A DNA stretch of 64,000 nucleotides from Pelagicoccus sp. SDUM812002 (GCF_031127835.1 NZ_JARXHX010000008.1:62001-126000); one strand, 5' to 3'. Shown: positions 20,234 through 28,123, counted from the stretch's first letter. Numbers and translations: made by a program. Notes: generated by a model not told the origin, from the letters alone.

Positions 20234-21571
20234 ATGTTTCGAGCGTATCGACTCTATCCTGTGAGACTTATCGGCAAAATAGCTTTTTCGATTTTGACCC
20301 TGACGGCATTGGGGTTCTGCGTGGCTTTCATGCTCGAGCAGATTTGGAACGGGTCGAATGATTCAGGGGCCGATGAAGTCTCACCGCCGAACATGAGTCC
20401 GCTTGTAGAAGAAGCGGTAGATGATCCTTATGAGCACTCGGCTTGGCAGGAGCAGCTTGCTGAGGAGGCGACGGACGAAATCGATTTCTCAGATCGCGTG
20501 CTTCGCGAAGGTGATCGCAAAGGGGGGCTGATCTTGGAGCTGGCCTTGGACAAGCTTTCAGCGTCTCAACTGGAGTTGCATTTTGTGGAGCTGATGGCCC
20601 GCGACTTGGATGATTATCGGGCAGTGGATTATGCAGGGCGGGTGTTGCAAGAGATCGCCCATCGTTCTCCAGAGTTGGGAGTGGCCTTGTTGAGCGCTAT
20701 GGCACCGGCAGAAAAGGAGTTGCTGGTGCCTTCGGTTGCGAAAGGCTGGACGCTCAGTGATCCGGATGGGGCCTTTGCTTGGATCGAGGTCGCGTGGATT
20801 GTTGAAGATGGGGGTTACATCGACCGAGCGCTGCAAAACGACTTATATACCAACGCCATGGGTGTGCTGGTGGGAGAGCTCAGACAATACGAACAAGCGG
20901 CCGGTGTGCTGGCGGGGTTGACGGACCCGGAATTGAAGGCGGAGCTCACCGAGCAGGTCGCGCATCGCATGGTGTCCGATGGTCCTGAGAGCGCCTTGGA
21001 TCGCCTGGCTGCGCTGGACACCGGCGTGTTTGACAGCTCGGTCATGGATGCGGTAGCGGAGCAGTGGGCAGCTCGAGACGGCCCTGGTGCTGCGGATTGG
21101 GTGCTAGAGAACGAAGCGGAAATGTCGCCCAAAGGAGTCCGCAGCATTGCCAAGCACTTGACCCTGGGGGCGAAGGAGGAGGCGTTGGTGGGGTTCCATG
21201 ATGGCCTAGGCGAGGCGCGGAAGCGTGACACGGTCGCTTCGGAGGTGGCTCGATTGAAGGCGCGCCGGGAGCCGTTGGCTTCGGCGGAGTGGGCCCGGGC
21301 GATAGAGAGTCCGCAGTCGAGGCAGCGGGCGGTAATGGATGCGCTGTATGAAATTGGCTTCGAGGATTTTGGGAGTTCGGTGGGTTATATCGACTCTGTC
21401 TACGAGCTGCAGGACGAGACACGTTCGCCCGTCGTTTTTTCCACCTTGAAGGGTTGGCTGTCGGTGGACGTCGACGCGGTGGCGGGCTATCTCGGATCGG
21501 GCCGGGCGAATTTATCAGAGGGGTTGAGTGAGGAGTTGTTGCTGGAGATGGAGCTACTGCCGCAAGGGTAG
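20234..21571 (+). CDS. Membrane-anchored alpha-helical repeat protein, function unknown
   Basis: A 445-residue protein from ATG 20234, chosen because it precedes a clear hydrophobic segment (IGKIAFSILTLTALGFCVAF, residues about 14-33); frames further upstream run into the terminator. After an acidic linker, helical repeats of about 30-40 residues follow. They carry W-x(3)-D/G-P-x-x-A-x-x-W signatures (WTLSDPDGAFAWIE, WAARDGPGAADWVLE), a pattern I associate with HEAT/TPR-like proteins frequent in Verrucomicrobia. No catalytic motif is visible. Its first 200 bases lie downstream of a terminator hairpin, so expression may be conditional. The product is probably anchored in the inner membrane with the repeats in the periplasm. 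Confidence 0.6.
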   Translation: MFRAYRLYPVRLIGKIAFSILTLTALGFCVAFMLEQIWNGSNDSGADEVSPPNMSPLVEEAVDDPYEHSAWQEQLAEEATDEIDFSDRVLREGDRKGGLILELALDKLSASQLELHFVELMARDLDDYRAVDYAGRVLQEIAHRSPELGVALLSAMAPAEKELLVPSVAKGWTLSDPDGAFAWIEVAWIVEDGGYIDRALQNDLYTNAMGVLVGELRQYEQAAGVLAGLTDPELKAELTEQVAHRMVSDGPESALDRLAALDTGVFDSSVMDAVAEQWAARDGPGAADWVLENEAEMSPKGVRSIAKHLTLGAKEEALVGFHDGLGEARKRDTVASEVARLKARREPLASAEWARAIESPQSRQRAVMDALYEIGFEDFGSSVGYIDSVYELQDETRSPVVFSTLKGWLSVDVDAVAGYLGSGRANLSEGLSEELLLEMELLPQG

Positions 21572-21602
21572 GAAGCGACTAGGGTCGTTGGGTCGCTCCT
21601 AC
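21568..21602. repeat. REP-like imperfect palindrome over a stop codon
   Basis: GTAGGAAGCGAC (21568-21579) and GTCGCTCCTAC (21592-21602) form a stem with one bulged base and a 12-base loop. It overlaps the stop codon of the preceding gene and has no T-tail. The GTAGGAGCGAC type of arm is common in bacterial REP elements. Only this copy is obvious in the window. Confidence 0.4.
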
Positions 21603-21649
21603 TATCCGCTTGCGTGGGGTGCTGGGTTTCGCCTTTTTGGCGAACGAGC

Positions 21650-22369
21650 ATGAGAAACGTGATCTGCATGAAATGGGGTACCCGCTATGGGCCCGAGTAC
21701 GTGAACCGGCTGAAGTATATGGTGAAGCGACACTTGTCGTACGAGCACCGCTTCGTCTGCTTCACGGATCGCTCCGAGGGGATCGATGCGGATGTAGAAG
21801 TTTTTCCGCTGCCGGAAATGAAACTGCCGGATGGCGCTCCCGAGCGCGGCTGGAATAAGCTCAGTATGTTCCCCGAAAACCTAGAGGATCTAGAGGGCGA
21901 CACGCTTTTCTTGGATTTGGACGTGGTCATCCTTGATAGCATCGACCCATTTTTTGAGGAAGAGGGCGAATTTCTTATCATCAATGATTGGAAGTACCCG
22001 CGGCGGGTGACGGGGAACTCCTCCGTTTTCCGCTTTCGTCCCGGAGCCCATCCATATGTGCTCGATTACTTTCTGAACAACTTGGAGGACGTGCGGGCAC
22101 GTTTTCGCAACGAGCAAGCGTACCTCAGCGACGCGATTCACCAGCACGGCAAGCTGAAGTACTGGCCGGCGGAGTGGTGCTGCAGCTACAAGTACCATTG
22201 CTTGCCGACGGCGCCGCTAAACTATTTCGTCAAGCCGCAGTTCCCCAAAGGCACGCGCATCGCGATCTTTCACGGTAACCCGAAGCTGCAGGAGGCCTTG
22301 GAGGGTACGAGCTTCTGGGTGCGCCGCTATTCTCGCCCCGCCAGGTGGGTCGAGGAAAATTGGCGCTGA
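21650..22369 (+). CDS. Glycosyltransferase-like protein with DxD motif
   Basis: A 239-residue soluble protein from ATG 21650, where the conserved-looking MRNVICMKWGTRYGPEYVNRL begins. Residues up to about 100 resemble a nucleotide-sugar-binding fold, with RFVCFTD followed by GDTLFLDLDVVI, in which LDLD is the DxD-type metal/nucleotide motif. W, C and H residues near the C-terminus (WCCSYKYHC, IFHGNPKL) resemble the metal-binding HGxxKPW-type end of GT8/related enzymes. No signal peptide or membrane segment is seen, so the protein is probably cytoplasmic, adding a sugar to a glycan or lipid precursor. Donor and acceptor cannot be told from sequence. Confidence 0.65.
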   Translation: MRNVICMKWGTRYGPEYVNRLKYMVKRHLSYEHRFVCFTDRSEGIDADVEVFPLPEMKLPDGAPERGWNKLSMFPENLEDLEGDTLFLDLDVVILDSIDPFFEEEGEFLIINDWKYPRRVTGNSSVFRFRPGAHPYVLDYFLNNLEDVRARFRNEQAYLSDAIHQHGKLKYWPAEWCCSYKYHCLPTAPLNYFVKPQFPKGTRIAIFHGNPKLQEALEGTSFWVRRYSRPARWVEENWR

Positions 22370-22464
22370 CTCGGAGCGCGACGTGGAAGAGAGTGGGGCT
22401 TTGTGAGTAAGTTCTAGAAGTTTCGGCTTAACATCGGCTGAGTGACTGCCAAGAGTTTGGGTCT

Positions 22465-22812
22465 ATGTACGAAATGGTCGGATCCGTAAAACTTATCGAA
22501 GAAACACAGACGTTTTCTAGCGGCTTCGCGAAGCGTGAGTTTGTCATCACTACCGAGGACAAGTATCCGCAAGACGTGAAGTTCGAGGCTACGAAAGAAA
22601 AGATCGAACAGGTCGACAAGCTCAAGGTGGGCGATCACGTGAAGGTTAGCTTCAACATTCGAGGCAACGAATACAAAGGTCGCTACTATGTGAACCTACA
22701 GTCTTGGAAGATAGAAAATGCTGGTGGCGAAGTTTCACCTGCGCTCGACGCGGCTGGCTCGGAGGGCGCTTCCGGAGGCAACCTCGACGATATCGAAGAA
22801 TCACCGTTCTAA
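22465..22812 (+). CDS. DUF3127 family protein (OB-fold-like)
   Basis: A 115-residue protein matching DUF3127: residues 1-80 contain [30 protein letters not shown], and the strand pair [29 protein letters not shown]. The C-terminus has a Gly/Ser linker and an acidic tail (DDIEESPF) like that of single-stranded-DNA-binding proteins. This suggests an OB fold that may bind nucleic acid or SSB partners; the family function is not established. It stands alone and is followed by a terminator. Confidence 0.8.
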   Translation: MYEMVGSVKLIEETQTFSSGFAKREFVITTEDKYPQDVKFEATKEKIEQVDKLKVGDHVKVSFNIRGNEYKGRYYVNLQSWKIENAGGEVSPALDAAGSEGASGGNLDDIEESPF

Positions 22813-22848
22813 GAAACGGGTGATTACTGAATAATTTGAAATGATCAA

Positions 22849-22872
22849 GGCAGCCTTACTGGCTGCTTTTTT
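22849..22872 (+). terminator. Intrinsic terminator after DUF3127 gene
   Basis: GCAGCC (22850-22855), loop TTACT, GGCTGC (22861-22866), then six T. Confidence 0.85.
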
Positions 22873-22898
22873 GTATCCAATAATTCGTTGCATCTAAA

Positions 22899-23381
22899 TT
22901 ACCAACTGGTTTCGTCGAGCAGGGTGGCCCAGTTGGGTGGCGAGTAGCAGACGTAGGCCCAGGCGATGCGGTCGGTGCCATCGCTGTCTTTTACCCAGAT
23001 GATACGGCGTTGGTAGACGCTCTTTACGCCAGGGATAAAGTTCTCCCAAGCGTCCATTTTCTTCAGAGAGTCGGCCTCGAGAGGGAATTCGAAGAGTTGG
23101 CCCTCGATCCATTTGCCGTCGAGTTCGGGAGGTGTTACTTTGGACTCGGTCTCGAGGGCGGCGAGCCAGTCGGCAAGGAGGTCTTTACTTGCGTCGAGCA
23201 ACGCTAGTTCTGGCTCGACTTGCAGGATGGGGTAGCCTTCGCGCAAGCGCCACAGGTCGCCGCAGGCCAAAGCTGGGGTGATGGAAAGGGGAGGGAGGCA
23301 GTGTTGAGCGTGCTCTGGTTGGTCGCTCTTCAGTGTTCCGTATGTAAAGAGGTAGTGGGTGCTCATCTTCGAGGTAGTCAT
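22899..23381 (-). CDS. Gamma-glutamylcyclotransferase-like protein (GGCT/AIG2 family)
   Basis: A 160-residue cytoplasmic protein. The substrate-binding loop YGTL is at residues 14-17 (LFTYGTLKS), and MDAWENF (residues 109-115) places the likely catalytic glutamate at 113, followed by the family's Y-x-R strand (VYQRRIIWV). Members cleave gamma-glutamyl amines or glutathione-derived dipeptides to 5-oxoproline; the substrate here is unknown. The start may alternatively be the second ATG at 23366 (MSTHYLFTYG). It is divergent from the DUF3570 cassette. Confidence 0.8.
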   Translation of the reverse strand: MTTSKMSTHYLFTYGTLKSDQPEHAQHCLPPLSITPALACGDLWRLREGYPILQVEPELALLDASKDLLADWLAALETESKVTPPELDGKWIEGQLFEFPLEADSLKKMDAWENFIPGVKSVYQRRIIWVKDSDGTDRIAWAYVCYSPPNWATLLDETSW

Positions 23382-23552
23382 TTTGTTAGTCGTTACCTAT
23401 GCAAGAGTGACGGGTTTTGAGGTATAAACGAGCGCTTTTGGGAATTTCCTCTAGCAAACTTGTTCCTAGATGCAGATTGCCGTTATGTTGCGTTGTTGCC
23501 GTGGGGCTTTTCGTGGAGCCGTATTCTAATTTGTATCCCTGATATGTGAACT

Positions 23553-24716
23553 ATGCCACTTTCTCGCACTTATTTGCTGGTCCCGATTCGCGTGCTCATA
23601 GTCTGCGGTTACTTGAATCTCTCTTGGGTGAAGCCACTCCGGGCAGAGGATCACTTGTCGGTGAAGTGGCAGGACTACCAAGAGGACGACGGGCGAGTAC
23701 GGGTGGTCTCGAGGTATGTGGGAGGGGAAAAGGCGATCACGCAAAGTCTCGCCCTGCGTTTGCATGGCGTGCACGACACGATATCGGGAGCGACCCCGAC
23801 GGGATCCAACGGGCGTTCGGGCGACGAGCTAGTGTATTCGGAAATCACGGATGTGCGAAAGGCGGGAGTGGTCGATCTCGATTGGACGAATGGCATCCAC
23901 AAAACGTCCTTCCAGTTTTCGCACAGCAAGGAAACCGATTTCCTATCTAAGGGCTACGCAATCTACAATACCTCCGAGTACAACAAGCGTAACACCGGAC
24001 TCAGCTATGGAGTCTCCTACATCGACGACGAAATCGAACCAAGTTTCTTTTCCGAGACGCGCTACAAAGAGAGCGTCGATGGCCACTTTGGGATCAGTCA
24101 GGTGCTCGATCCGAATACGATTGCGAGCGTAACTTTCACTTACAGCAAGTTTGACGGGTATTTGGCAGATCCATACAAGTCTATCGCCAACAATTTCGAG
24201 GTATTGCCTGAGTTTTTCTTATTCCAAGAAGTGCCAGAGAATCGTCCGGATGAGCGCTTGCGTAGGATCTGGTTAGCCAACGTTAAGCGCTTTTATCCAG
24301 GTTTGAGAGGCAGCGTGGATTTCGACTACCGGTACTTTGACGATTCGTGGGGGATCGAAAGCCATACCTTCGACTTTGAATGGTATCAGAAGTTTGGCGA
24401 CAGGTTTACGCTTCGCCCAAGCTATCGCTACTATACTCAGGGAGCCGCAGATTTTTATCTGACGAACTTGAACGGAGCCGATATCGATCCTTTGGATACG
24501 AAAGAAGGACTGGTTCCTTACTACTCTGCTGACTATCGGCTTGCGAAAATGGCGACGGAGACCTATGGAATAAAGGCGATTTACAAGGTTTCGGACTCGG
24601 TGTCCTGGGATGTGAGTTGGGAGCGCTACGAGATGAAAGGGAGGGACGGAAAGACGCTTGAAGAGACATTTCCGAGCGCGGACATTTTAACGATTGGAGG
24701 AAACTGGTGGTTTTAG
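23553..24716 (+). CDS. DUF3570 outer-membrane protein with putative FMN-attachment motif
   Basis: A 387-residue protein with an N-terminal signal peptide (to about residue 31, LRA-ED). It has the DUF3570 signatures: LSVKWQDYQEDDGRVRV near the N-terminus, then H-D-T-I-S-G-A-T-P-T-G at residues 74-84. The rest is amphipathic beta-strands ending in aromatic NWWF, as expected for an outer-membrane barrel. The D-x-x-S-G-A-T core matches the consensus at which ApbE attaches FMN to threonine in NqrC/RnfG-type domains; the acceptor would be Thr81 (codon 23793-23795). This is inference, but the next gene is an ApbE homologue overlapping by 10 bp. DUF3570, ApbE, thioredoxin and DUF4266 genes are known neighbours in other phyla. 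Confidence 0.85.
   Translation: MPLSRTYLLVPIRVLIVCGYLNLSWVKPLRAEDHLSVKWQDYQEDDGRVRVVSRYVGGEKAITQSLALRLHGVHDTISGATPTGSNGRSGDELVYSEITDVRKAGVVDLDWTNGIHKTSFQFSHSKETDFLSKGYAIYNTSEYNKRNTGLSYGVSYIDDEIEPSFFSETRYKESVDGHFGISQVLDPNTIASVTFTYSKFDGYLADPYKSIANNFEVLPEFFLFQEVPENRPDERLRRIWLANVKRFYPGLRGSVDFDYRYFDDSWGIESHTFDFEWYQKFGDRFTLRPSYRYYTQGAADFYLTNLNGADIDPLDTKEGLVPYYSADYRLAKMATETYGIKAIYKVSDSVSWDVSWERYEMKGRDGKTLEETFPSADILTIGGNWWF
24696..24700 (+). promoter_or_regulatory. Strong Shine-Dalgarno fixing a GTG start
   Basis: GGAGG lies six bases before GTG 24707, inside the end of the preceding gene. It fixes the start of the ApbE homologue and shows that no signal peptide is encoded, because a stop at 24659 closes the frame upstream and no other start codon intervenes. 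Confidence 0.7.
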
Positions 24717-25702
24717 CTGACAGATCATCGTATCGCAAAAAGATCGAGAGCCGACTCACTTTTGACGAAGTCCGGAAACTCTACCGTTTGCAGTTTCAGG
24801 CGCTAGGGACGGCTTGTTCGGTTCTGTTTTCGATTCAAGATCGTGCTACTGCGATACGCTTTTCCGAATCGGCGGTTGAATGGGTTGGTTCCTTCGAAGG
24901 AAAGTATTCCCGGTTTCTGGATACAAGCTTGTTGTCTGAAATTAACCGGCAGGCCGGAATTTCTTGGGTTCGCGTGGATGATGAGGCCGAGCACCTTTTC
25001 GCCCTTTGCGATGACTTGAATTTCATGACGCATGGTCAGCTCGATCCATCAGGGTTGCCTCTGATTTCGCTGTGGGACTATCGCCGCAAACGTGCGGAAC
25101 TGCCGTGCTCCGCAGAAATATCTGCAGCCAAGAAACTTGTAGGGTGGCAGAAGGTGCAACGTCGCTCCGGGGAGGTGTTTCTTCCGGAGAAAGGCATGTG
25201 CCTCGACTTTGGCGGATTTGGAAAAGAGTACGCGGTCGACAAGGTTGCGGGATTGTCGATGTCTCATGGGATTTGTAATTGCTTGGTCGATTTCGGTCAA
25301 GATATCCGTGTCCTGGGTACGCCTCCAGATTCGCCTGCTTGGCATATCGGCTTGGAGGATCCGTCCCGACCCGGCGCGACCTGGACTGGCCTCGCTTTGT
25401 TACGGGGTGGTGGAGTTGCGTCTTCGGGCGACTACCATCGCAACTTCGTTCATGAGGGCCGTCGCTACGGACATATCATAGATTTGTCTTCTGGATATCC
25501 TGTGGCTAATGGATTGCTAGCGGTCACGGTGGTCGCTCAATCTTGCTTAGAAGCCGGGGTCCTTTCTACTGCAGCTTTCGTGGCGGGGACGGAAAAGGGA
25601 ACTGAGCTTATGGAAGCTAACTTTGGTGCGGAGGCATGCTTCGTTTCGAGAAACTCTAACTATCAAACATCACAATTTTATGAATACGTTGTTCAGTCTT
25701 AA
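24707..25702 (+). CDS. apbE: FAD:protein FMN transferase (ApbE family), no signal peptide
   Basis: A 331-residue ApbE homologue. Motifs: FQALGTACSV (29-38), THGQLDPS (108-115), DFGGFGKEYAVD (167-178), GGGVASSGDYHRNF (234-247) and HIIDLSSGYPV (256-266). The enzyme transfers FMN from FAD to a Thr/Ser of a target protein. The usual A-D-A-x-S-T motif near the C-terminus reads A-G-V-L-S-T (283-288), so the metal-binding aspartate is replaced by Gly284, with Glu282 nearby. Most ApbE proteins are exported lipoproteins; this one has no signal sequence. The gene overlaps the DUF3570 gene by 10 bp and the thioredoxin gene by 23 bp, so the DUF3570 protein is the obvious candidate substrate. Confidence 0.9.
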   Translation: MVLADRSSYRKKIESRLTFDEVRKLYRLQFQALGTACSVLFSIQDRATAIRFSESAVEWVGSFEGKYSRFLDTSLLSEINRQAGISWVRVDDEAEHLFALCDDLNFMTHGQLDPSGLPLISLWDYRRKRAELPCSAEISAAKKLVGWQKVQRRSGEVFLPEKGMCLDFGGFGKEYAVDKVAGLSMSHGICNCLVDFGQDIRVLGTPPDSPAWHIGLEDPSRPGATWTGLALLRGGGVASSGDYHRNFVHEGRRYGHIIDLSSGYPVANGLLAVTVVAQSCLEAGVLSTAAFVAGTEKGTELMEANFGAEACFVSRNSNYQTSQFYEYVVQS

Positions 25703-26192
25703 GTTTTTACGGGGAAGTGTTTTGGCGTTGGCGCTTGGCTGCTCAAGTTGTCTCGGCGCTTGGGAGCAAGGGGATTCGTTGCCCGATTTGGCGGCTTTTA
25801 GTTTGGAGGGAGACATTCCGGAGTTCGTTGGAAAGGTGACGTATGTGGACTTTTGGGCATCCTGGTGCGCTCCTTGCAAAGCGTCTTTTCCTGAGATGGA
25901 GCGTTTGTATCAGGAGAATAAGGACGCAGGATTTCAGGTGTTGGCGGTGAGCGTGGACTCGAGTGAGAAGGCGATGCAAAAGTTCCTTGATCGTGCGCAG
26001 CCGAGTTTCTCGGTGGTTTGGGATGCCAAGCAATCCTTGGTCGCTGATGCTGAGGTGGAGGTCATGCCTACCTCGTTCTTGGTCGATGCGAAAGGTGTTA
26101 TCCGAGCGGTTCATTACGGCTGGCGCGGGGGTGAAACAGTGGAAGAGCTGGAGAGCGAAATCACGGAGCTGCTGCAGGAGTTGGGCAAATGA
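25680..26192 (+). CDS. Periplasmic TlpA/ResA-like thioredoxin
   Basis: A 170-residue protein from ATG 25680, preferred over an upstream in-frame start because it begins the signal peptide (FLRGSVLALALGCSSCLGA, mature part from about residue 27). The thioredoxin fold follows, with active site FWASWCAPCKASFPEM at about residues 60-75, the cis-proline region EVMPTSFLVD, and the central VLAVSVDSS strand. It probably reduces disulfides or delivers reductant in the periplasm. It starts inside the ApbE gene and its stop overlaps the next ATG. The Cys-rich tail of the following lipoprotein is a plausible partner (inference). Confidence 0.88.
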   Translation: MNTLFSLKFLRGSVLALALGCSSCLGAWEQGDSLPDLAAFSLEGDIPEFVGKVTYVDFWASWCAPCKASFPEMERLYQENKDAGFQVLAVSVDSSEKAMQKFLDRAQPSFSVVWDAKQSLVADAEVEVMPTSFLVDAKGVIRAVHYGWRGGETVEELESEITELLQELGK

Positions 26193-26449
26193 GGATGCGC
26201 CCAAGTGTCGTACGCTGGAATCTGGAGTCCGGGAAGCGGGTTTTGGGCTGGGGGCTAGCTGTGATGGGATGTTTGCTTTTTGGCGGCTGCCAGACGGTCG
26301 AGCCGTGGCAAAAAGGAAATTTGGCTGATTATAGCATGAAGTCGGATCGTGACGCGTTGGAGAACGTAATGTCGGCTCACGTGACCTTCTCTCGCGAGGC
26401 TAGCACCGGGGGAGACGGTGTCGGCGGGGATGGTTGCGGTTGTAACTAA
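26189..26449 (+). CDS. DUF4266 lipoprotein with GCGCN C-terminus
   Basis: An 86-residue lipoprotein: basic start, hydrophobic segment, lipobox LFGGC with lipidated Cys34, then the DUF4266 core VEPWQKGNLADYSM, HVTFSREAS and a glycine-rich tail ending GDGCGCN. It starts on the ATGA overlap with the thioredoxin gene. The invariant-looking C-G-C-N end could bind a metal or take part in thiol exchange with the thioredoxin; no function is established. The fixed company of DUF3570, ApbE and thioredoxin argues for one redox complex at the outer membrane. Confidence 0.85.
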   Translation: MRMRPSVVRWNLESGKRVLGWGLAVMGCLLFGGCQTVEPWQKGNLADYSMKSDRDALENVMSAHVTFSREASTGGDGVGGDGCGCN

Positions 26450-26612
26450 AGTGTTAATTCACGTCGTTCGCTGTTTAGGCAGTGTAGTCGGTATTTTTTC
26501 ATGAAGTGAATGTTGGCACTTGGGTGTTTCGCTACGTAGGGTGTGTTCTGCCGGAGCTACTTTTTTAAGAAGCTTCGAACGAAATTAGTCAGACCTCATC
26601 AAATACTCTACC

Positions 26613-26942
26613 GTGGACCGAGATACAGAACAGTTAGACAAGGCTTTGGAGCTTTGGCAGGATGTGGATATCGAACATCCTCGCCTCAATGCTCGTGTCT
26701 GGGCTCGTGTGGCAAACGAGGACAGCGAGCCAGCGGCCTTACCGAATTTCTTCAATTTGGTGCAGTCTATTTTGAATCGCCCTGTTTATGCCGCGGTTTT
26801 CGTGGTGGCATGCGTTTTGGGAGGCTTGCTGTTGGCGGAGCTCCGGGTGGCGCAGCAGCAAGTGGTTCGCGGCGAGCAACTCGCGGAGAGTTACAAGCAG
26901 GTGATCGATCCCTTGATCAAGGATACCTATCTATTCGAGTAA
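26613..26942 (+). CDS. Small single-pass protein, probable anti-sigma factor
   Basis: A 109-residue protein from a GTG start. An N-terminal cytoplasmic part of about 55 acidic residues (LWQDVDIEHPRLNARVWARV) precedes one membrane helix (VYAAVFVVACVLGGLLLAEL, about 58-77) and a short periplasmic tail. Size and layout match the short anti-sigma factors that pair with ECF sigma factors and CpxP-like sensors. No zinc-binding ZAS motif is present. It lies 7 bp before the CpxP-like gene. Confidence 0.55.
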   Translation: MDRDTEQLDKALELWQDVDIEHPRLNARVWARVANEDSEPAALPNFFNLVQSILNRPVYAAVFVVACVLGGLLLAELRVAQQQVVRGEQLAESYKQVIDPLIKDTYLFE

Positions 26943-26949
26943 GTTCGAT

Positions 26950-27387
26950 ATGTGGAAATCGTTGTCAGTATTAGTGATAGGTTTGGCGTGTGGCCTCGTG
27001 GCGCACTTCAGTTACGTTGATGCTTACGCTCCTGGCTGTTTTTCAGCAGATGCCGAGTGCGAGATGGAATGGCTACGCTCGGAGCTTGACCTGTCGGAAG
27101 AGCAGTTTGCACGGATCACTCGACTGCACGGGGATCGCGAGCGTGAGATCCGAACCCTTTCTCGTAAGGTTCGGGATTTGGAGTTGCTGCTGGCGGAACT
27201 GGAAGCAGAGCGCGTCACCAACGGGTACGTCGATTACCTCGAGATTCGCAATTACTTGAAAGCGAAACGGAAACTCGACGAGGCCTGTGTGAAATCGACG
27301 AGCGACTTGATTGCTTCGGTGGGAGACGTGATGAACGTGGATCAGCGCAAACGATACTTTTCCATTGTTCAAAGCCGAATAAACTAG
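26950..27387 (+). CDS. Spy/CpxP-like periplasmic sensor
   Basis: A 145-residue protein with an N-terminal membrane anchor or signal (LSVLVIGLACGLVAHFSYV). The remaining all-helical part carries two degenerate LTxxQ-type motifs (LDLSEEQFARI and MNVDQRKRYF), characteristic of the heavy-metal-sensor/CpxP superfamily. Three cysteines (in CFSADAEC and EACVKS) could bind metal or respond to redox. With the neighbours on either side it would act as the periplasmic input of an anti-sigma/sigma switch. Confidence 0.65.
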   Translation: MWKSLSVLVIGLACGLVAHFSYVDAYAPGCFSADAECEMEWLRSELDLSEEQFARITRLHGDREREIRTLSRKVRDLELLLAELEAERVTNGYVDYLEIRNYLKAKRKLDEACVKSTSDLIASVGDVMNVDQRKRYFSIVQSRIN

Positions 27388-27484
27388 ACCAACCAGCGCC
27401 CGCGAGGGTAGCACTTCTAGGTATTCTTTACGATTCTCCTCCACCCCTCTTCAGAGAGTCTAGTCCCCGCCCTGAACCCCATTA

Positions 27485-28108
27485 ATGCCATCCGACAATG
27501 AGACCGACCTTGCACTGCTTGAAGAGCTGCGCAAGGGACGCGACACTGCGTTGAATGAACTCATGCAGCGGTGGCATCGCCCCTTCCTGAGTTTTGCATA
27601 CCGCTATGTTCAGAGCGAAGACGATGCTCGCGATCTGGTGGAGGAACTTTTCGTGCGGGTCTACAAGAATCGGGACCGATTCAAGGAAGGTACCAAGTTT
27701 TCGGCGTGGGCTTTCACTTCGCTTTCCAATCTCTGCAAGAATTTCGAAAGATGGCGCCGACGGCATCCAGCCTTTGGCAATGACAGCCTGACCGATGACA
27801 TGTCGAAGGCGGATCGAGACGTGCATCCTTTGGCCAACGCGGGAGGCGAGATTCCGCCCGACCTCGAAGCCTTAAATCAAGAGCGGATCGAGATCGTGAG
27901 AGACGCGATCAACAAGCTTCCGCACGACTTGCGGGTGACTCTAATTCTCTACCAGTACGAGGGTCTGAGCTACAAAGAGATCGGCGAAGTAGTAGGCTGC
28001 TCGATAAAGGGTGTCGAAACGCGCCTTTATCGGGCTCGCAAGGCGCTGAAAGTTATCCTTTGCAGCAAGATCGGCCCATCAGGGGACATCTGGGGCGGCG
28101 AGGAGTGA
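27485..28108 (+). CDS. ECF RNA polymerase sigma factor
   Basis: A 207-residue sigma-70 family protein. Region 2 (about 20-85) contains FAYRYVQSEDDARDLVEELFVRVY and FSAWAFTSLSNLCKNF; region 4 (about 135-190) contains LPHDLRVTLILYQYEGLSYKEI and VGCSIKGVETRLYRARKALK. A linker of about 40 residues (HPLANAGGEIPPDLEA) separates them. It lies 97 bp after the CpxP-like gene on the same strand. The order anti-sigma, sensor, sigma is the reverse of the usual sigma-first order. Targets are unknown. Confidence 0.9.
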   Translation: MPSDNETDLALLEELRKGRDTALNELMQRWHRPFLSFAYRYVQSEDDARDLVEELFVRVYKNRDRFKEGTKFSAWAFTSLSNLCKNFERWRRRHPAFGNDSLTDDMSKADRDVHPLANAGGEIPPDLEALNQERIEIVRDAINKLPHDLRVTLILYQYEGLSYKEIGEVVGCSIKGVETRLYRARKALKVILCSKIGPSGDIWGGEE

Positions 28109-28123
28109 GGTATCGGGACGGTA

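Noticed and set aside
18600-20234. Search for integrase, att repeats or CRISPR near the tRNA
   Set aside because: No integrase frame, no duplicated tRNA end and no spaced repeats were seen; only gene debris supports an old insertion.
19987-20361. 124-codon plus-strand frame across the structured RNA
   Set aside because: It crosses the terminator hairpin and overlaps the start of the real membrane-protein gene in another frame.
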